Below are positions 1 to 7,834 of a DNA stretch of 33,725 nucleotides, one piece after another. The stretch's first letter is position 1, and each line of letters begins with the position of its first letter. Source of the stretch: Kaiparowitsia implicata GSE-PSE-MK54-09C (GTDB lineage Bacteria; Cyanobacteriota; Cyanobacteriia; Elainellales; Elainellaceae); contig JAHHHI010000018.1 of the NCBI GenBank assembly GCA_019359435.1, positions 1 to 33,725 of the forward strand, read 5' to 3'. The position numbers and the translations under genes were made by a program. A model generated the notes under the pieces. The model searched no databases, was not told the origin of the DNA, and saw nothing but the letters and a program-made list of their open reading frames with translations.

Positions 1-49
1 GTTTTTGGGCCGCATCTTTTAGCGTCAATTTGACCGTCTCATCCAGCAT
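1..49 (-). CDS. N-terminus of an unidentified protein, cut by the window edge
   Basis: Sixteen codons are visible on the minus strand, starting at ATG 49-47 and reading MLDETVKLTLKDAAQK before the window ends. AAGGA lies six bases upstream, a good ribosome binding site, which supports the start. The peptide is too short to identify. Its style and the mobile surroundings would fit the start of a transposase, but that is only a guess. Confidence 0.4.
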   Translation of the reverse strand, partial: MLDETVKLTLKDAAQK

Positions 50-609
50 CCGCAATCCTTATCCACAGCCGACACATCAAGTTTCTCTCAGAGTGGCTGT
101 TGGTACTTTATTTATGAGCAATTCCCTTAACGCTAAGGACTCGGATCAAACGGTTGGCGCGCAAAACCATTTGCTTCTCTAAATCTGTCTTGATGCATGA
201 CACAGTGATTGGGCTGTTCATCAACCGCTATGAATTTGGGCGGGCTATATGACAAGCAATACACAGGTCTAGAACATTACCCAACAGGGGAAAAAAGGAT
301 ATGTAAGAAAGCCCATATAAATCGCTGCAAGGATTTTCTTGAAGGACGAGCGATCGCCCTTCATCTCCCAGCACCTGTACCTTTCGGCGATCGCCCACAC
401 TGGACTGCACCTGCACTTTTCGGCGATCGCCCCCCGACACCTCTCGGAACCTCAAACTGCCGACCCAAGCCTATCGCGACTCAACGTGGGCGGCTGACCC
501 AAAAGCTTGTGGGGCTTGTTGCAATGACCGAAACCTCGAAGAACCAAAATGTTGCAATTGGGGGCGAATCGCCTACCCACCGACCAACTGACAGCACCAG
601 AGCGCTAAC
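50..609. other. gene-poor stretch with a duplicated HIP1-containing 26-mer
   Basis: No convincing gene is seen. A plus-strand open frame at 209-670 runs through HIP1 sites and the palindrome at 610-696 and reads as low-complexity noise. Two 26-bp copies at 371-396 and 407-432 differ at two positions, each ending in GGCGATCGCCC, with a period of 36 bp. TTATCCACA at 59-67 is a perfect DnaA-box match but stands alone. Confidence 0.5.
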
Positions 610-696
610 GGCTAACGTTCCTGGTCAGCGGTTGCAAGCATTTTTGCAACTCGACAAGGGGCTTGGGTAAATCTGCTGCACCAGGAACGTTATGCC
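610..696 (-). other. attC-like imperfect palindrome (site A)
   Basis: An 87-bp imperfect palindrome. The left arm (610-629) and right arm (675-696) pair over 20 bases with two single-base bulges, both on the right arm. A second internal hairpin pairs 631-637 with 644-650 around a six-base loop. Read on the minus strand it starts GGCATAAC and ends GTTAGCC (616-610), close to the GTTRRRY box of integron attC sites. It begins three bases after the original stop codon of the toxin gene, as attC sites usually do. Bulged bases on one arm are an attC trait. Read alone it could also be a terminator or MITE. Its agreement with site B is the main support. Confidence 0.45.
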
Positions 697-699
697 GCG

Positions 700-960
700 C
701 TATAACTTGCTGATCAACTTGTCATACTCAGCATGTGTGCCAATCTAGAACCAGGAAATACCATTCTCAACTTCAACACCCAATGCCCGATAGCTTAATC
801 CTGCCCGAACTGACCAATACTTCTTGCCCAACTTCTTGAAATGTAAAGACGGATGGGATGGATCAACTTTAAGCAACTCGTAGCACTCGTCTGCTGTTCG
901 CTGAACACTTTCGGGTAGTGCGTTGTAGCACTGCCAAAATCGCCGAGTTGTATAGTGCAT
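700..960 (-). pseudogene. RelE/HigB-like toxin interrupted by an in-frame amber codon
   Basis: Small toxin of a type II toxin-antitoxin pair, expected to act on mRNA or ribosomes like RelE-fold toxins. It starts at ATG 960-958, overlapping the antitoxin stop as TGATG, a usual sign of translational coupling. The frame reads ...WSVRAGLSYRALGVEVENGISWF and meets TAG at 747-745. Beyond the stop the same frame continues IGTHAEYDKLISKL and ends at TAG 702-700. Relatives as I remember them have WFWIGTHAEYD here, so TAG most simply replaced a tryptophan TGG. The truncated product would be 71 residues instead of about 86 and would lack the conserved C-terminal strand. Probably an inactivated toxin; readthrough or a sequencing error is the alternative. 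Confidence 0.7.
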
Positions 961-1157
961 CAAATTTCTCGGCAATGACCCGCTTCAAACTCCGCGATCG
1001 CTTCCTGAGCAAATGCCTCTAGTTTACCGTCTTTAATATCTTGCTCTATCTGCTCATCCCAGCGTTCGTAGTCTAAATCAAGGAACCACAACCTTAACTG
1101 ATCGAACTCACTGGATGGCAATGAAAGAATTGCTGCTTCAATCTGCTCAAGGTTGGA
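960..1157 (-). CDS. putative antitoxin of the toxin-antitoxin pair
   Basis: A 65-residue acidic protein immediately upstream of and overlapping the RelE-like toxin. I start it at ATG 1157 (MSNLEQIEAAILSLPSSEF) rather than the longer frame from 1232, because the conserved part of such proteins begins here and GATGAGG lies upstream. Residues 1-20 look like the helical N-terminus of the cyanobacterial antitoxin family that begins with LEQIEAAI and LPxxEF. The C-terminal half (WDEQIEQDIKDGKLEAFAQEA) matches the usual toxin-binding tail. It should bind and neutralise the toxin and may repress its own promoter. With the toxin broken, it may survive as an orphan antitoxin. Confidence 0.7.
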   Translation of the reverse strand, partial: SNLEQIEAAILSLPSSEFDQLRLWFLDLDYERWDEQIEQDIKDGKLEAFAQEAIAEFEAGHCREI

Positions 1158-1218
1158 CATAAATAGTTGTACCTCATCTGCCCTTGAGCAAATTATAGCT
1201 TTGTTGGAGATACCAGGC

Positions 1219-1635
1219 TTACTGTTCTGCACTCGGTCTTTGTAGTATCAATATGATTCCTAGAGCTAGGAGTATTGCAACCTCCAATAATCTAATCACA
1301 GTGGGCATCGCCATGAGAGTTACGGATTCAATCATAGACCGACGATAAAATCCGCTCAAACCACTCAATTCATAGAAGAAAACACAAGCATATAGAGCAA
1401 TTGTTAAAAATCTTGCCCACATCTTCTCCATGAAAATTCCGATCAAAGCAGCAAGTGACGCTCCTGCTAGCAAAATGCTGAATAAATCAACACTGCTCAA
1501 AACTGAGGCTGATATAGCCCTCAAAGCAATTGAAATACCAGAAATAAACGCAAACCCCAGAAGCACTACACTGTACCATTTGCCGAGCCTTGTATAAAGC
1601 TTTTGTTGAGTATAGTTCTTATTGTCTTGAGTCAT
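1219..1635 (-). CDS. four-helix membrane protein of unknown function
   Basis: A 138-residue hydrophobic protein that I do not recognise. A polar N-terminus (about residues 1-19) is followed by four likely membrane spans near residues 21-41, 49-68, 73-92 and 109-131, with a short polar tail. GGTGAG lies just before ATG 1635 and supports the start. It sits 61 bases upstream of the antitoxin on the same strand. If sites A and B are true attC sites, it shares one cassette with the toxin-antitoxin pair. Base composition is more AT-rich than the housekeeping genes to the right, as expected for acquired DNA. Confidence 0.6.
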   Translation of the reverse strand: MTQDNKNYTQQKLYTRLGKWYSVVLLGFAFISGISIALRAISASVLSSVDLFSILLAGASLAALIGIFMEKMWARFLTIALYACVFFYELSGLSGFYRRSMIESVTLMAMPTVIRLLEVAILLALGIILILQRPSAEQ

Positions 1636-1760
1636 CTTCTCACCAACAATTTGATAAGGGTTATATCATAACAAGCTCAAAGCACTATTTCATTTGTGCT
1701 TCATGCCGATTCGACCTCAAATAAGCATAGAAAATTTTGTCGCATCCTTACGGAAAATCC

Positions 1761-1846
1761 GCATAGCGGTCGCAATCACCGGACGCAGATAACTTTTTCT
1801 AGAACCAGAAAAACTTCAAAGTTCCGGTGCATTGCGGTTGTTAAGC
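1761..1846 (-). other. attC-like imperfect palindrome (site B) overlapping the methyltransferase stop
   Basis: An 86-bp palindrome, almost the same length as site A. Read on the minus strand it opens with GCTTAAC (1846-1840), a perfect RYYYAAC box containing the methyltransferase TAA stop. An inner arm CGCAATGCACCGGA pairs with CGCAATCACCGGA from the other side, leaving one extra G. Between box and arm is a short non-pairing stretch. This is the R-box, unpaired spacer and bulged L-box order of integron attC sites. The closing box is GCTATGC (1767-1761), one base off GTTATGC. A CTTTTTCT/AGAAAAAC hairpin forms the tip. The bulged base lies on the same side as in site A. Confidence 0.5.
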
Positions 1847-2587
1847 GTTGCGGCTTCCGAGAATTTCGCACCATGCCTGAGCAAAAACGGCATCGGGATG
1901 CCTGCCCCACTCTCGCAAAGCTTCCCCATCGGACGCGACCAATGGCAGAGCAAGATACTCAGCAATAATCATCGGCGATAAAGAACAATCATAAGTGGCA
2001 GAAAAATTTAATGCCTCGAAGCCAGCGGCACGGAGTAAACCAGGAAGTTTGCGGCCTATATGAATATCGCCGCCGTTGGCAGTCTGAAGCTCAGCGTAAT
2101 GTTGAATTGCCGATTGAAGACTGGGTGTATCGGGGACAACGATAAATCCGCCCCAATCCGGGCTGCGAATGGCAGCCAAACCACCTGGTGCAAGGACACG
2201 GAATATCTCCTTGAGAACCTTGTCATGTGAAGATATATGCTCAAAGATAGCGTGGGCGAAGACAACGTCGAATGAGCAATCCGAGAAAGGCAGATTATAG
2301 ATAGAAGCCACCTGGAATGACACATTGTTGAGATTCTGTTCCTCTGCGCGGTTGCGTGCCAATTCAATCTGAGATTGCTCACGGTCGATTCCCGTGACGT
2401 GGCCAGTGGACACGATCTTTGCAAAGTCACAGCTCATGGAGCCGGGACCGCATCCGCAATCGAGCAATCGTGATGACTCCAGCAGATGCGGCAGAAGAAA
2501 TGCGGCGTGGCTAGATGCAGTCCTCCGAGCCATCAAATTGCTGGCGGTTTGGGTATAGCCTGGTGTGTATGTTTCTCTGGTGTCCAT
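1841..2587 (-). CDS. class I SAM-dependent methyltransferase
   Basis: A 248-residue soluble protein with the class I methyltransferase fold (Methyltransf_11/25 type). Motif I, LLDCGCGPGSMSCDFA, lies near residues 41-56 and binds S-adenosylmethionine. The acidic end of the next strand is VTGIDREQSQIELARNRA, then NLPFSDCSFDVVFAHAIFEH and the post-motif LKEIFRVLAPGGLAAI. The substrate cannot be read from sequence; small-molecule methylation is the commonest role of such proteins. ATG 2587 is the only plausible start, with no strong Shine-Dalgarno. The gene lies between an attC-like box (GTTAGGC, 31 bases upstream) and attC-like site B at its stop, so it may be a mobile gene cassette. It reads without frameshifts. 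Confidence 0.85.
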   Translation of the reverse strand: MDTRETYTPGYTQTASNLMARRTASSHAAFLLPHLLESSRLLDCGCGPGSMSCDFAKIVSTGHVTGIDREQSQIELARNRAEEQNLNNVSFQVASIYNLPFSDCSFDVVFAHAIFEHISSHDKVLKEIFRVLAPGGLAAIRSPDWGGFIVVPDTPSLQSAIQHYAELQTANGGDIHIGRKLPGLLRAAGFEALNFSATYDCSLSPMIIAEYLALPLVASDGEALREWGRHPDAVFAQAWCEILGSRNA

Positions 2588-2611
2588 TGAATACCGATGG
2601 ATTGTTGCAAC

Positions 2612-2640
2612 GCCTAACTATGTATTAAGCGTCAGATCTG
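2612..2640 (-). other. attC-like half site upstream of the methyltransferase
   Basis: On the minus strand this reads CAGATCTGACGCTTAATACA followed by TAGTTAGGC. It combines a perfect GTTRRRY box (GTTAGGC, 2618-2612) with a GCTTAA block at typical L-to-R box distance, the usual 3' end of an attC site. No matching RYYYAAC half is found to the right. Only CAGATCTG plus TTAAT pairs with 2759-2775 (15 of 17), inside the 42-bp array. The other half may be lost or replaced by the array. Confidence 0.35.
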
Positions 2641-2843
2641 CTCGATAAGACCCTACATTTCCCGCATTATCCAGCAGTTCTACGGGATAATACCCAGTTT
2701 TTAAGGAATTAAACAGGATATTTGCTGGATAAGACTGAGGTTTCAGGGTGTTATCCGGCAGATCTGAGGGTTAATGCTGGAGAATGGAGTGCTTATCCGT
2801 CGAATGTGCTGGATAATACCTTCGCTTCCGGGGTTATCCAGCA
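2639..2843. repeat. tandem array of five 42-bp units, each an inverted repeat
   Basis: Units start at 2639, 2681, 2723, 2765 and 2807, a strict 42-bp period. Each has a left arm like TGCTGGATAA and a right arm like TTATCCAGCA, which are inverted copies separated by 17-18 bases, then a four-base joint. Units 1, 3 and 5 are well preserved: TGCTCGATAA/TTATCCAGCA, TGCTGGATAA/TTATCCGGCA and TGCTGGATAA/TTATCCAGCA. Units 2 and 4 are degenerate in one or both arms. A sixth right arm (TTAAGCGTCA) sits in phase at 2625-2634. The array is non-coding: minus-strand translation shows no conserved 14-residue repeat and is interrupted. It lies just upstream of the methyltransferase. Confidence 0.8.
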
Positions 2844-3159
2844 TCGACTGGTGCCACCTGTATGGGTATGATGGCGCAGCGTCACAAAATGTAGAGAGAA
2901 ACACTTGTTTTCTCTGGCTAGTTGGTTTATTCTTTGCGATACCGGAATTCAATTCCGGTGACATCTCTAACGCGCGCTTGGGGTTTTGGGCGCTGATTAG
3001 GAGTGTTAGCGCACTCACTAACCAGCTGACCTGACTCCTGGCTGAGGCAGGAGCCAGGCTTTGATGATTATCAAGCGCCTTGCTAATGCTGACAAGTGGT
3101 TGGGTCAACCACGCCCTAAGCGCGTTTCCTCTACAACACGCATTAGCGAGGCAAAACCC
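2844..3159. other. spacer with small palindromes, no supported gene
   Basis: Open frames on both strands cross this stretch but extend into the repeat array and show no protein-like conservation. ACCGGAATTCAATTCCGGT at 2941-2959 is a 19-bp palindrome with a one-base centre. CGCGCTTGGGG near 2972 is roughly inverted in CGCCCTAAGCGCG near 3111, enclosing about 150 bases. That is too weak to call an attC site. Confidence 0.4.
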
Positions 3160-3405
3160 ATGAGTTCAGAGATTAAGGCGCTGGTGCGATCGCACCAGGG
3201 CGAGAGCAACGCGCAAGTTTGGATCATCGGCACGAGAGACCAGGTGATCCACTTAATGAATGAGCTATATGTGAAAAAGGTAGCGACGGATCGCGCACAG
3301 TTTACGCCGATTATCCCCGCGCCGTTTATCGACGGGCAGTATATGACGGTGTTGGTGCGATCGCCCTCCCCACCATCCCGCGACTCAGCCTCGTCCATGC
3401 GCTAA
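3160..3405 (+). CDS. small conserved cyanobacterial protein of unknown function
   Basis: An 81-residue protein. The open frame extends upstream to 3061, but I place the start at ATG 3160 because GAGG precedes it and the conserved-looking part begins there. The core reads AQVWIIGTRDQVIHLMNELY, then a polar helix and FTPIIPAPFIDGQYMTVLVR. I recall this pattern from cyanobacterial hypothetical proteins of this size, but know no function. The last residues (SPSPPSRDSASSMR) come from a HIP1 site and look like a non-conserved extension. No signal peptide or membrane span. It stands alone between accessory DNA and the convergent sensory operon. Confidence 0.6.
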   Translation: MSSEIKALVRSHQGESNAQVWIIGTRDQVIHLMNELYVKKVATDRAQFTPIIPAPFIDGQYMTVLVRSPSPPSRDSASSMR

Positions 3406-3568
3406 GCGCATAGTGCAGCAGGGGCATGTGGCATCGCCCTAGGAACAGGCATGCTGTTTTCTAGCCGCGTTAACCATGTCTCTGCACACCCGCACCCCGT
3501 CCTCAATTCTTAGACTTGGGGAAGGGGCTGGAGCCATCGCTTTGAGAAAGGGTACGAAGTCGGCGTGT

Positions 3569-3614
3569 CAACACCTGATGCCCGACTCCCCTGCGAGTCG
3601 GGCATCAGGTGTTG
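3569..3614. repeat. perfect 20-bp stem hairpin
   Basis: CAACACCTGATGCCCGACTC (3569-3588) is exactly inverted at 3595-3614 around the six-base loop CCCTGC. No T-tract follows on either strand, so it is not a textbook intrinsic terminator. Perfect stems of this length are expected to be young or maintained, and may be a mobile REP-like unit. Confidence 0.85.
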
Positions 3615-3766
3615 AGGAAGCAACGGTCGGCCATGCTACAACGGGTAGGGATAGGATGAGATACCCGTGCCACCATAGCGGGTGCGCTAAATTCAACACT
3701 GTGCGTTATATCAATTCTCTAAATCAGAACGACGGATTGTTTGAGGAGGGGGGTGTGCGTTCCCCA

Positions 3767-3820
3767 CAAGGGGGCAAAGCCCCCTTGCCCCCTATTTGTA
3801 GCCCAAATTTTCGGAATTGA
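3767..3820. repeat. 54-bp dispersed GC-rich hairpin repeat, copy 1
   Basis: It begins with the hairpin CAAGGGGGC-AAA-GCCCCCTTG and continues CCCCCTATTTGTAGCCCA and ATTTTCGGAATTGA. The copy at 9281-9334 matches 46 of 54 positions without gaps. The loop differs (AAA against TTC) while the stem is unchanged, which points to selection on, or recent origin of, the structure. Confidence 0.85.
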
Positions 3821-3904
3821 ATTACCTCACGCTCTGGGCGATCGCCCAAGGGAACGCTGTGTCAGGCCTGACAAACAGAACCGGGCCGACGAAAAACGAG
3901 AGCC

Positions 3905-5227
3905 TTAGTCTGCTGATTGAGGACTGGTCTGGCTATGAACGGGCAGCTCAATCACAAATTTTGTGCCTTCTCCCAGAACGGAATCGCACGTGAGCTGTCC
4001 CCCATGCTTTTCGGTCACAATTTGATGGCTAATCGACAAGCCTAGCCCGGTGCCTCTGCCCATCGGCTTTGTGGTAAAAAAAGGCTCAAACAATTTTGCA
4101 CGGGTTGCGTCACTCATCCCCAACCCATTGTCAGCAATGAAAATCGAAACGCGATCGGGGTTAATCTGTGTCGTGTGAATCTGAAGCAATGGCTCAAACG
4201 CTAAAGCCGCTGAACCCGAGTTTTTCTTACTTTGAATGCTGTCGTCTAAGGCATCAATGGCATTGCTCAACAGGTTAATAAACACTTGGTTGAGTTGGCC
4301 TGCATAGCATTCAACATCTGGTAGATCGCCATATTTTTTGAGGACGTTGATTATAGGGCGATCGCTCACTGCTTTGAGCCGATGCTGCAGAATCATCAGG
4401 CTACTATCCAAGCCTTCATGCAGATTAAATGGGCAGGGACGCTCGCAATCAACTCTAGAAAAGTTTCGCAAGCTGTAGCTAATTTCGCGAACCCGATTGA
4501 CGCCTTCTTGCATAGAGGCAACCAGCTTCAACAAATCCTCACGCAGATAGGGCAGATCAATCTCTTCAATGCACTGCTCAATCTCGGCTCCAGGCTGCGG
4601 GAATTTGTGCTGATAAAGGGTAAGCAATCCCAACAGGTCATTCACGTAGTCTCGTGCAGGTGGCAGGTTTCCCGAAATAAAGCTAATCGGGTTATTAATT
4701 TCGTGGGCGACTCCCGCCATCATTTGACCGAGCGCCGACAGCTTCTCGCTTTGAACAAGCTGAAGCTGAGATCTTTTGAGCTGATCCAGGGTTGTTTGTA
4801 GGGCCTCAGTCCGCTCTGCCACTCGCTCTTCTAACTCTTGAGTCAGGTTATAAAGCTTTAAGTGAACATTGACGCGCGCCAACACTTCATCTTGCTGAAT
4901 GGGTTTTGTAATGTAATCGACGGCTCCCAGCGAGAGGCCCTTAACTCGATCAACCGAATCCGATAGAGCCGTTGCAAAAATAACGGGAATGTCGCGGGTA
5001 CTGTCTAACGCCTTTAAGCGGCGACAGGTTTCAAACCCGTCAATACCCGGCATCATCACATCCAGCAAAATCAGGGCTGGCGTAGCTTTTGTTACTTTCT
5101 CTAGCGCACTTTCCCCGCTGTTGGCGACTAGCACTCGGTGCCCCGCCTCACGCAATACATCCGTGAGCACTTTTAGATTATTGAGGTTGTCATCAACAAC
5201 GAGAATCAAATTCTGAGGATCATTCAT
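3905..5227 (-). CDS. receiver domain-histidine kinase hybrid, soluble
   Basis: A 440-residue cytoplasmic signalling protein. Residues 1-122 are a CheY-like receiver: acidic pocket VDDN near 11-14, phosphoacceptor Asp56 in [11 protein letters not shown], Lys108 in YITKP. A coiled coil (about 125-160, [20 protein letters not shown]) leads to the dimerisation helix with His175 in [14 protein letters not shown]. The ATPase domain shows the N box [12 protein letters not shown]1 DNGLGMS and G2 GTGLGLSI. The layout suits the last step of a phosphorelay: the receiver accepts phosphate from another kinase and tunes this one. It has no DNA-binding domain, so the output is unclear. It lies 17 bases downstream of the Cache kinase on the same strand, clearly one operon. 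Confidence 0.95.
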   Translation of the reverse strand: MNDPQNLILVVDDNLNNLKVLTDVLREAGHRVLVANSGESALEKVTKATPALILLDVMMPGIDGFETCRRLKALDSTRDIPVIFATALSDSVDRVKGLSLGAVDYITKPIQQDEVLARVNVHLKLYNLTQELEERVAERTEALQTTLDQLKRSQLQLVQSEKLSALGQMMAGVAHEINNPISFISGNLPPARDYVNDLLGLLTLYQHKFPQPGAEIEQCIEEIDLPYLREDLLKLVASMQEGVNRVREISYSLRNFSRVDCERPCPFNLHEGLDSSLMILQHRLKAVSDRPIINVLKKYGDLPDVECYAGQLNQVFINLLSNAIDALDDSIQSKKNSGSAALAFEPLLQIHTTQINPDRVSIFIADNGLGMSDATRAKLFEPFFTTKPMGRGTGLGLSISHQIVTEKHGGQLTCDSVLGEGTKFVIELPVHSQTSPQSAD

Positions 5228-5244
5228 GGTCTAACGTCAGGGTT

Positions 5245-7746
5245 CTAGAGTGCAAGTGACATGTGAGGTGTAACCAATTTGAGAATGGCGTGCTCGTTAA
5301 ATTCGCGGGCAAATTGCAGCACTTGTTGGGTGAATGGACTGTATTGCGGGTTCAATTGCTGAAGTTTGAGAGCTTCTTGTTCTACCGCATCCATATCACC
5401 GATTTGAGCAGCGTCATAGAGGGCTTGCAGTTCTGCCATGGAAGGAATCACAACCATGGGTTCGAGCGATCGCCCACTCGATAATTTTGCCGACTCAAGA
5501 TCTGCGACATAGGTCCACGTCACCTTGAGATGTTGCTCAATTTGCGCGAGGAGTTCGTCTGCTTGCACGGGTTTTGGCAAAAAGTCTTGGCATCCAGCAT
5601 CCTGACTTTGCTGCCGATTGAAATCAAACACGCTGGCAGACGATGCAATAATCACGACAGCGCTCATTTGAGGCAGCTCTCGCACCTTGCGAGTCATCTC
5701 CATGCCATCCATTATCGGCATCATCAAATCGGTGATGATCAGATCAGGCTGCCAGGCGATCGCCTTTTCCAGTCCATCTTGACCATTGCTAGCCTGCATC
5801 AATTCAAAGCCCAGCGGAGCCAGAAGATGGGTCACAACGGAGCAGTTTTCCCAGCGATCATCCACAACGAGAACCTTCTGCTTGCGTCCCTCATAGCCCG
5901 TAATGTGAACATCTGATCGAGTGCGGACAGTGTCAATCCAGTTTGCGGATTCTGGTAACTCTAGGTCAAACCAGAATGTACTGCCTTGATCGGCAGTGCT
6001 GGCAACCTGCAATTGACTGTCCATCATGTGCATAATCTGCTGGCTGATGGCGAGGCCTAATCCCGTCCCTTCTGCCATCTTTTCTTTGCTGCCCACCTGC
6101 TCAAAGGGTTGAAAGATTTTCTCCAATTGTTCGGGCGTCATGCCAATGCCTGTGTCTTCAATCTGGAAGCGAATTTTGAGCGATCGCGATGAGCCTTCTT
6201 GAAAGGGTGGAATCGGGGCTTCGTCTGGGTTGCTGCTTTGAACTAAGCCAACCTTAAAGGTGACGCTTCCTTGATCGGTAAACTTGATGGCATTGCCTAG
6301 CAGATTAATCAGCACCTGGCGAAGCCGCTTATCGTCGGCATACACCGCCGTAGGCAACTTGTTGAGTAACTGATAGACGAAATCAATTTCTTTTTGCTCG
6401 GCTCGAATGCGGCAGGTTTCTGTAACCCCTTTGAGAAAGTCAGCGAAATGAAAGTCTTTGGGGGTCAGCTCTAGCTTGCGGGCTTCAATCTTAGACAGGT
6501 CGAGAATGTCATTAATTAAGGTCAGCAGATGCGAGCCGCATTGATGAATGATGCTGAGTCCGTCCTTTTGTTTTGCAGAGGCGGTTGAGTCTCGCAGCAA
6601 GATCTGCGCGTATCCCAAAATGCCGTTGAGGGGGGTGCGCAGTTCGTGGCTCATGTTGGCTAAAAACTCGCTCTTGGCTCGGTTTGCGGCATCGGCAGCG
6701 TCTTTAGCCTCATCGGCGGCGGCTTTGGATTTTTTTAGCTGCGCTTGTTCAAAGGTTTGCACCTGCCAGAGCACGGCAATCATTGTGATGGCTAAGCCAG
6801 CGACCACAAGGGCCATGATGTCGAGCGATCGCAGCGGAGATTCAATATTTTCACGCGGAATCACCAGGGCAATAGACCAGTTGGTCTCTTTGAGCGGTAG
6901 ATAGGCGACATAGCTCCAAGCTCCATCGATCTGAGTGAGTTCAATTCCTTGCTGGTTGTTGACAATTTGTTGAACTTGTTGAACGACAGGAGATGGGGTG
7001 CGATCGCCTTGGGCCGAGGGGATGGCCGCAGGCGTTGCAGTCGAGGTAAGGGTGGCATCAGGATGGACAATCACTTGGCCGGTTGAGTCGAGCGCAAAGG
7101 CATAGCTATTGTCCCCAAAGCGCAAACTCTCGATCACCAGGTTTAATCGATCAATGTTGACGGTGCTTTGCACGGCTCCAATAGGGGCGCTGTCTAGATC
7201 AAAGCTTTGGCGAATGGGAGCGGCAATCACAATGGCAGGTTCGCCCGTGGATTGATCAATGAGGGGATCGCTCACTGTAGTTGTTCCGGCGATCGCTTGC
7301 TGAAAATAGGGTTGATTTGTGATGTCGGCAGAGGTGCCATCCGAGCGATAAAGGGTGCCGTCGGGGGTGGCGATCGCCAACGACGCCAAGTCATCAATGC
7401 GCACCACCTGCGATCGCAAATAGGATCGAGACTGCGAATCCATCGAACGCAGGGTTTCTGTATCTGCGACAGTTTCAATCTCAGCCTTCATGCGGTCAAG
7501 CCAGCGATCGATATCTTGACCGCTCTGCTGCGCTTGTAAAAGGGCGTTGTTCTTCAAACTCTCCAAGGTTAAGTTGCGCACCACTTGGTAGCTGTAGTAA
7601 GCCGAGGCGGTAACGACCAGAGTTGTTCCGCCAATCAGCAGCCTTGTCAGCAGGTTGCGAGTTGATGCAGAGACTTGAACGGGAATCTGTGGTTTGGTGG
7701 ACTGTTGGTTGGTGAACTGTTGGTTGGAAGGCTGCCAAAACTGCAT
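5245..7746 (-). CDS. Cache-domain hybrid histidine kinase with C-terminal receiver
   Basis: An 833-residue membrane sensor. The first membrane span is near residues 32-53 and the second near 309-328. The roughly 250 residues between form an extracytoplasmic dCache-type sensor ([45 protein letters not shown]). A helical linker follows, then HisKA with His367 in [12 protein letters not shown], ATPase N box [13 protein letters not shown]1 DTGIGM and G2 GTGLGLAIS. The receiver has VVDD at 627-630, phosphoacceptor Asp673 ([11 protein letters not shown]) and KP near 730. A helical C-terminal tail of about 80 residues has no clear HPt histidine motif. Members of this class sense small solutes such as amino acids. 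The gene directly upstream encodes a solute-binding protein, so binding-protein-assisted sensing is likely. Confidence 0.95.
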   Translation of the reverse strand: MQFWQPSNQQFTNQQSTKPQIPVQVSASTRNLLTRLLIGGTTLVVTASAYYSYQVVRNLTLESLKNNALLQAQQSGQDIDRWLDRMKAEIETVADTETLRSMDSQSRSYLRSQVVRIDDLASLAIATPDGTLYRSDGTSADITNQPYFQQAIAGTTTVSDPLIDQSTGEPAIVIAAPIRQSFDLDSAPIGAVQSTVNIDRLNLVIESLRFGDNSYAFALDSTGQVIVHPDATLTSTATPAAIPSAQGDRTPSPVVQQVQQIVNNQQGIELTQIDGAWSYVAYLPLKETNWSIALVIPRENIESPLRSLDIMALVVAGLAITMIAVLWQVQTFEQAQLKKSKAAADEAKDAADAANRAKSEFLANMSHELRTPLNGILGYAQILLRDSTASAKQKDGLSIIHQCGSHLLTLINDILDLSKIEARKLELTPKDFHFADFLKGVTETCRIRAEQKEIDFVYQLLNKLPTAVYADDKRLRQVLINLLGNAIKFTDQGSVTFKVGLVQSSNPDEAPIPPFQEGSSRSLKIRFQIEDTGIGMTPEQLEKIFQPFEQVGSKEKMAEGTGLGLAISQQIMHMMDSQLQVASTADQGSTFWFDLELPESANWIDTVRTRSDVHITGYEGRKQKVLVVDDRWENCSVVTHLLAPLGFELMQASNGQDGLEKAIAWQPDLIITDLMMPIMDGMEMTRKVRELPQMSAVVIIASSASVFDFNRQQSQDAGCQDFLPKPVQADELLAQIEQHLKVTWTYVADLESAKLSSGRSLEPMVVIPSMAELQALYDAAQIGDMDAVEQEALKLQQLNPQYSPFTQQVLQFAREFNEHAILKLVTPHMSLAL

Positions 7747-7834
7747 AGTGAGGTTATAAGAAGGATGGGGTTGCGTGGATTGAACGAGGCAGACGAGACC
7801 GTTGGAGCGGTAAGACGCGCGTCTGGGTTGCGGC

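Larger units (their letters stand above)
3406..3904. other. intergenic region with hairpin and dispersed repeat
   Basis: About 500 bases without a supported gene. The plus-strand frame 3476-3820 runs through a long perfect hairpin and a GC-rich repeat and is not credible. The two structures are listed separately. The tail (3821-3904) holds a HIP1 site and the short palindrome CAGGCCTG and separates this region from the 3' end of the sensory operon. Confidence 0.5.

Noticed and set aside
59-67. Perfect DnaA box TTATCCACA as part of an origin
   Set aside because: Only one box; no cluster, dnaA/dnaN gene or AT-rich unwinding element nearby.
209-670. 153-codon plus-strand open frame
   Set aside because: It crosses duplicated HIP1 sequence and the attC-like palindrome, has no ribosome site and no protein-like pattern.
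2639-2843. CRISPR array, or iterons of a plasmid origin
   Set aside because: The period is 42 bp with short inverted arms and no long identical repeats with unique spacers; no cas or rep gene. Arms differ from the DnaA box.
2743-3108. Open frames on both strands (2743-3108 minus, 2774-3034 plus)
   Set aside because: They run into the repeat array; the 42-bp period would be 14 codons but no residue pattern is conserved between units.
2972-3122. Third attC-like site right of the array
   Set aside because: The arms pair only loosely and neither end has a GTTRRRY box.
3476-3820. 114-codon plus-strand frame
   Set aside because: It translates a perfect hairpin and the GC-rich dispersed repeat.
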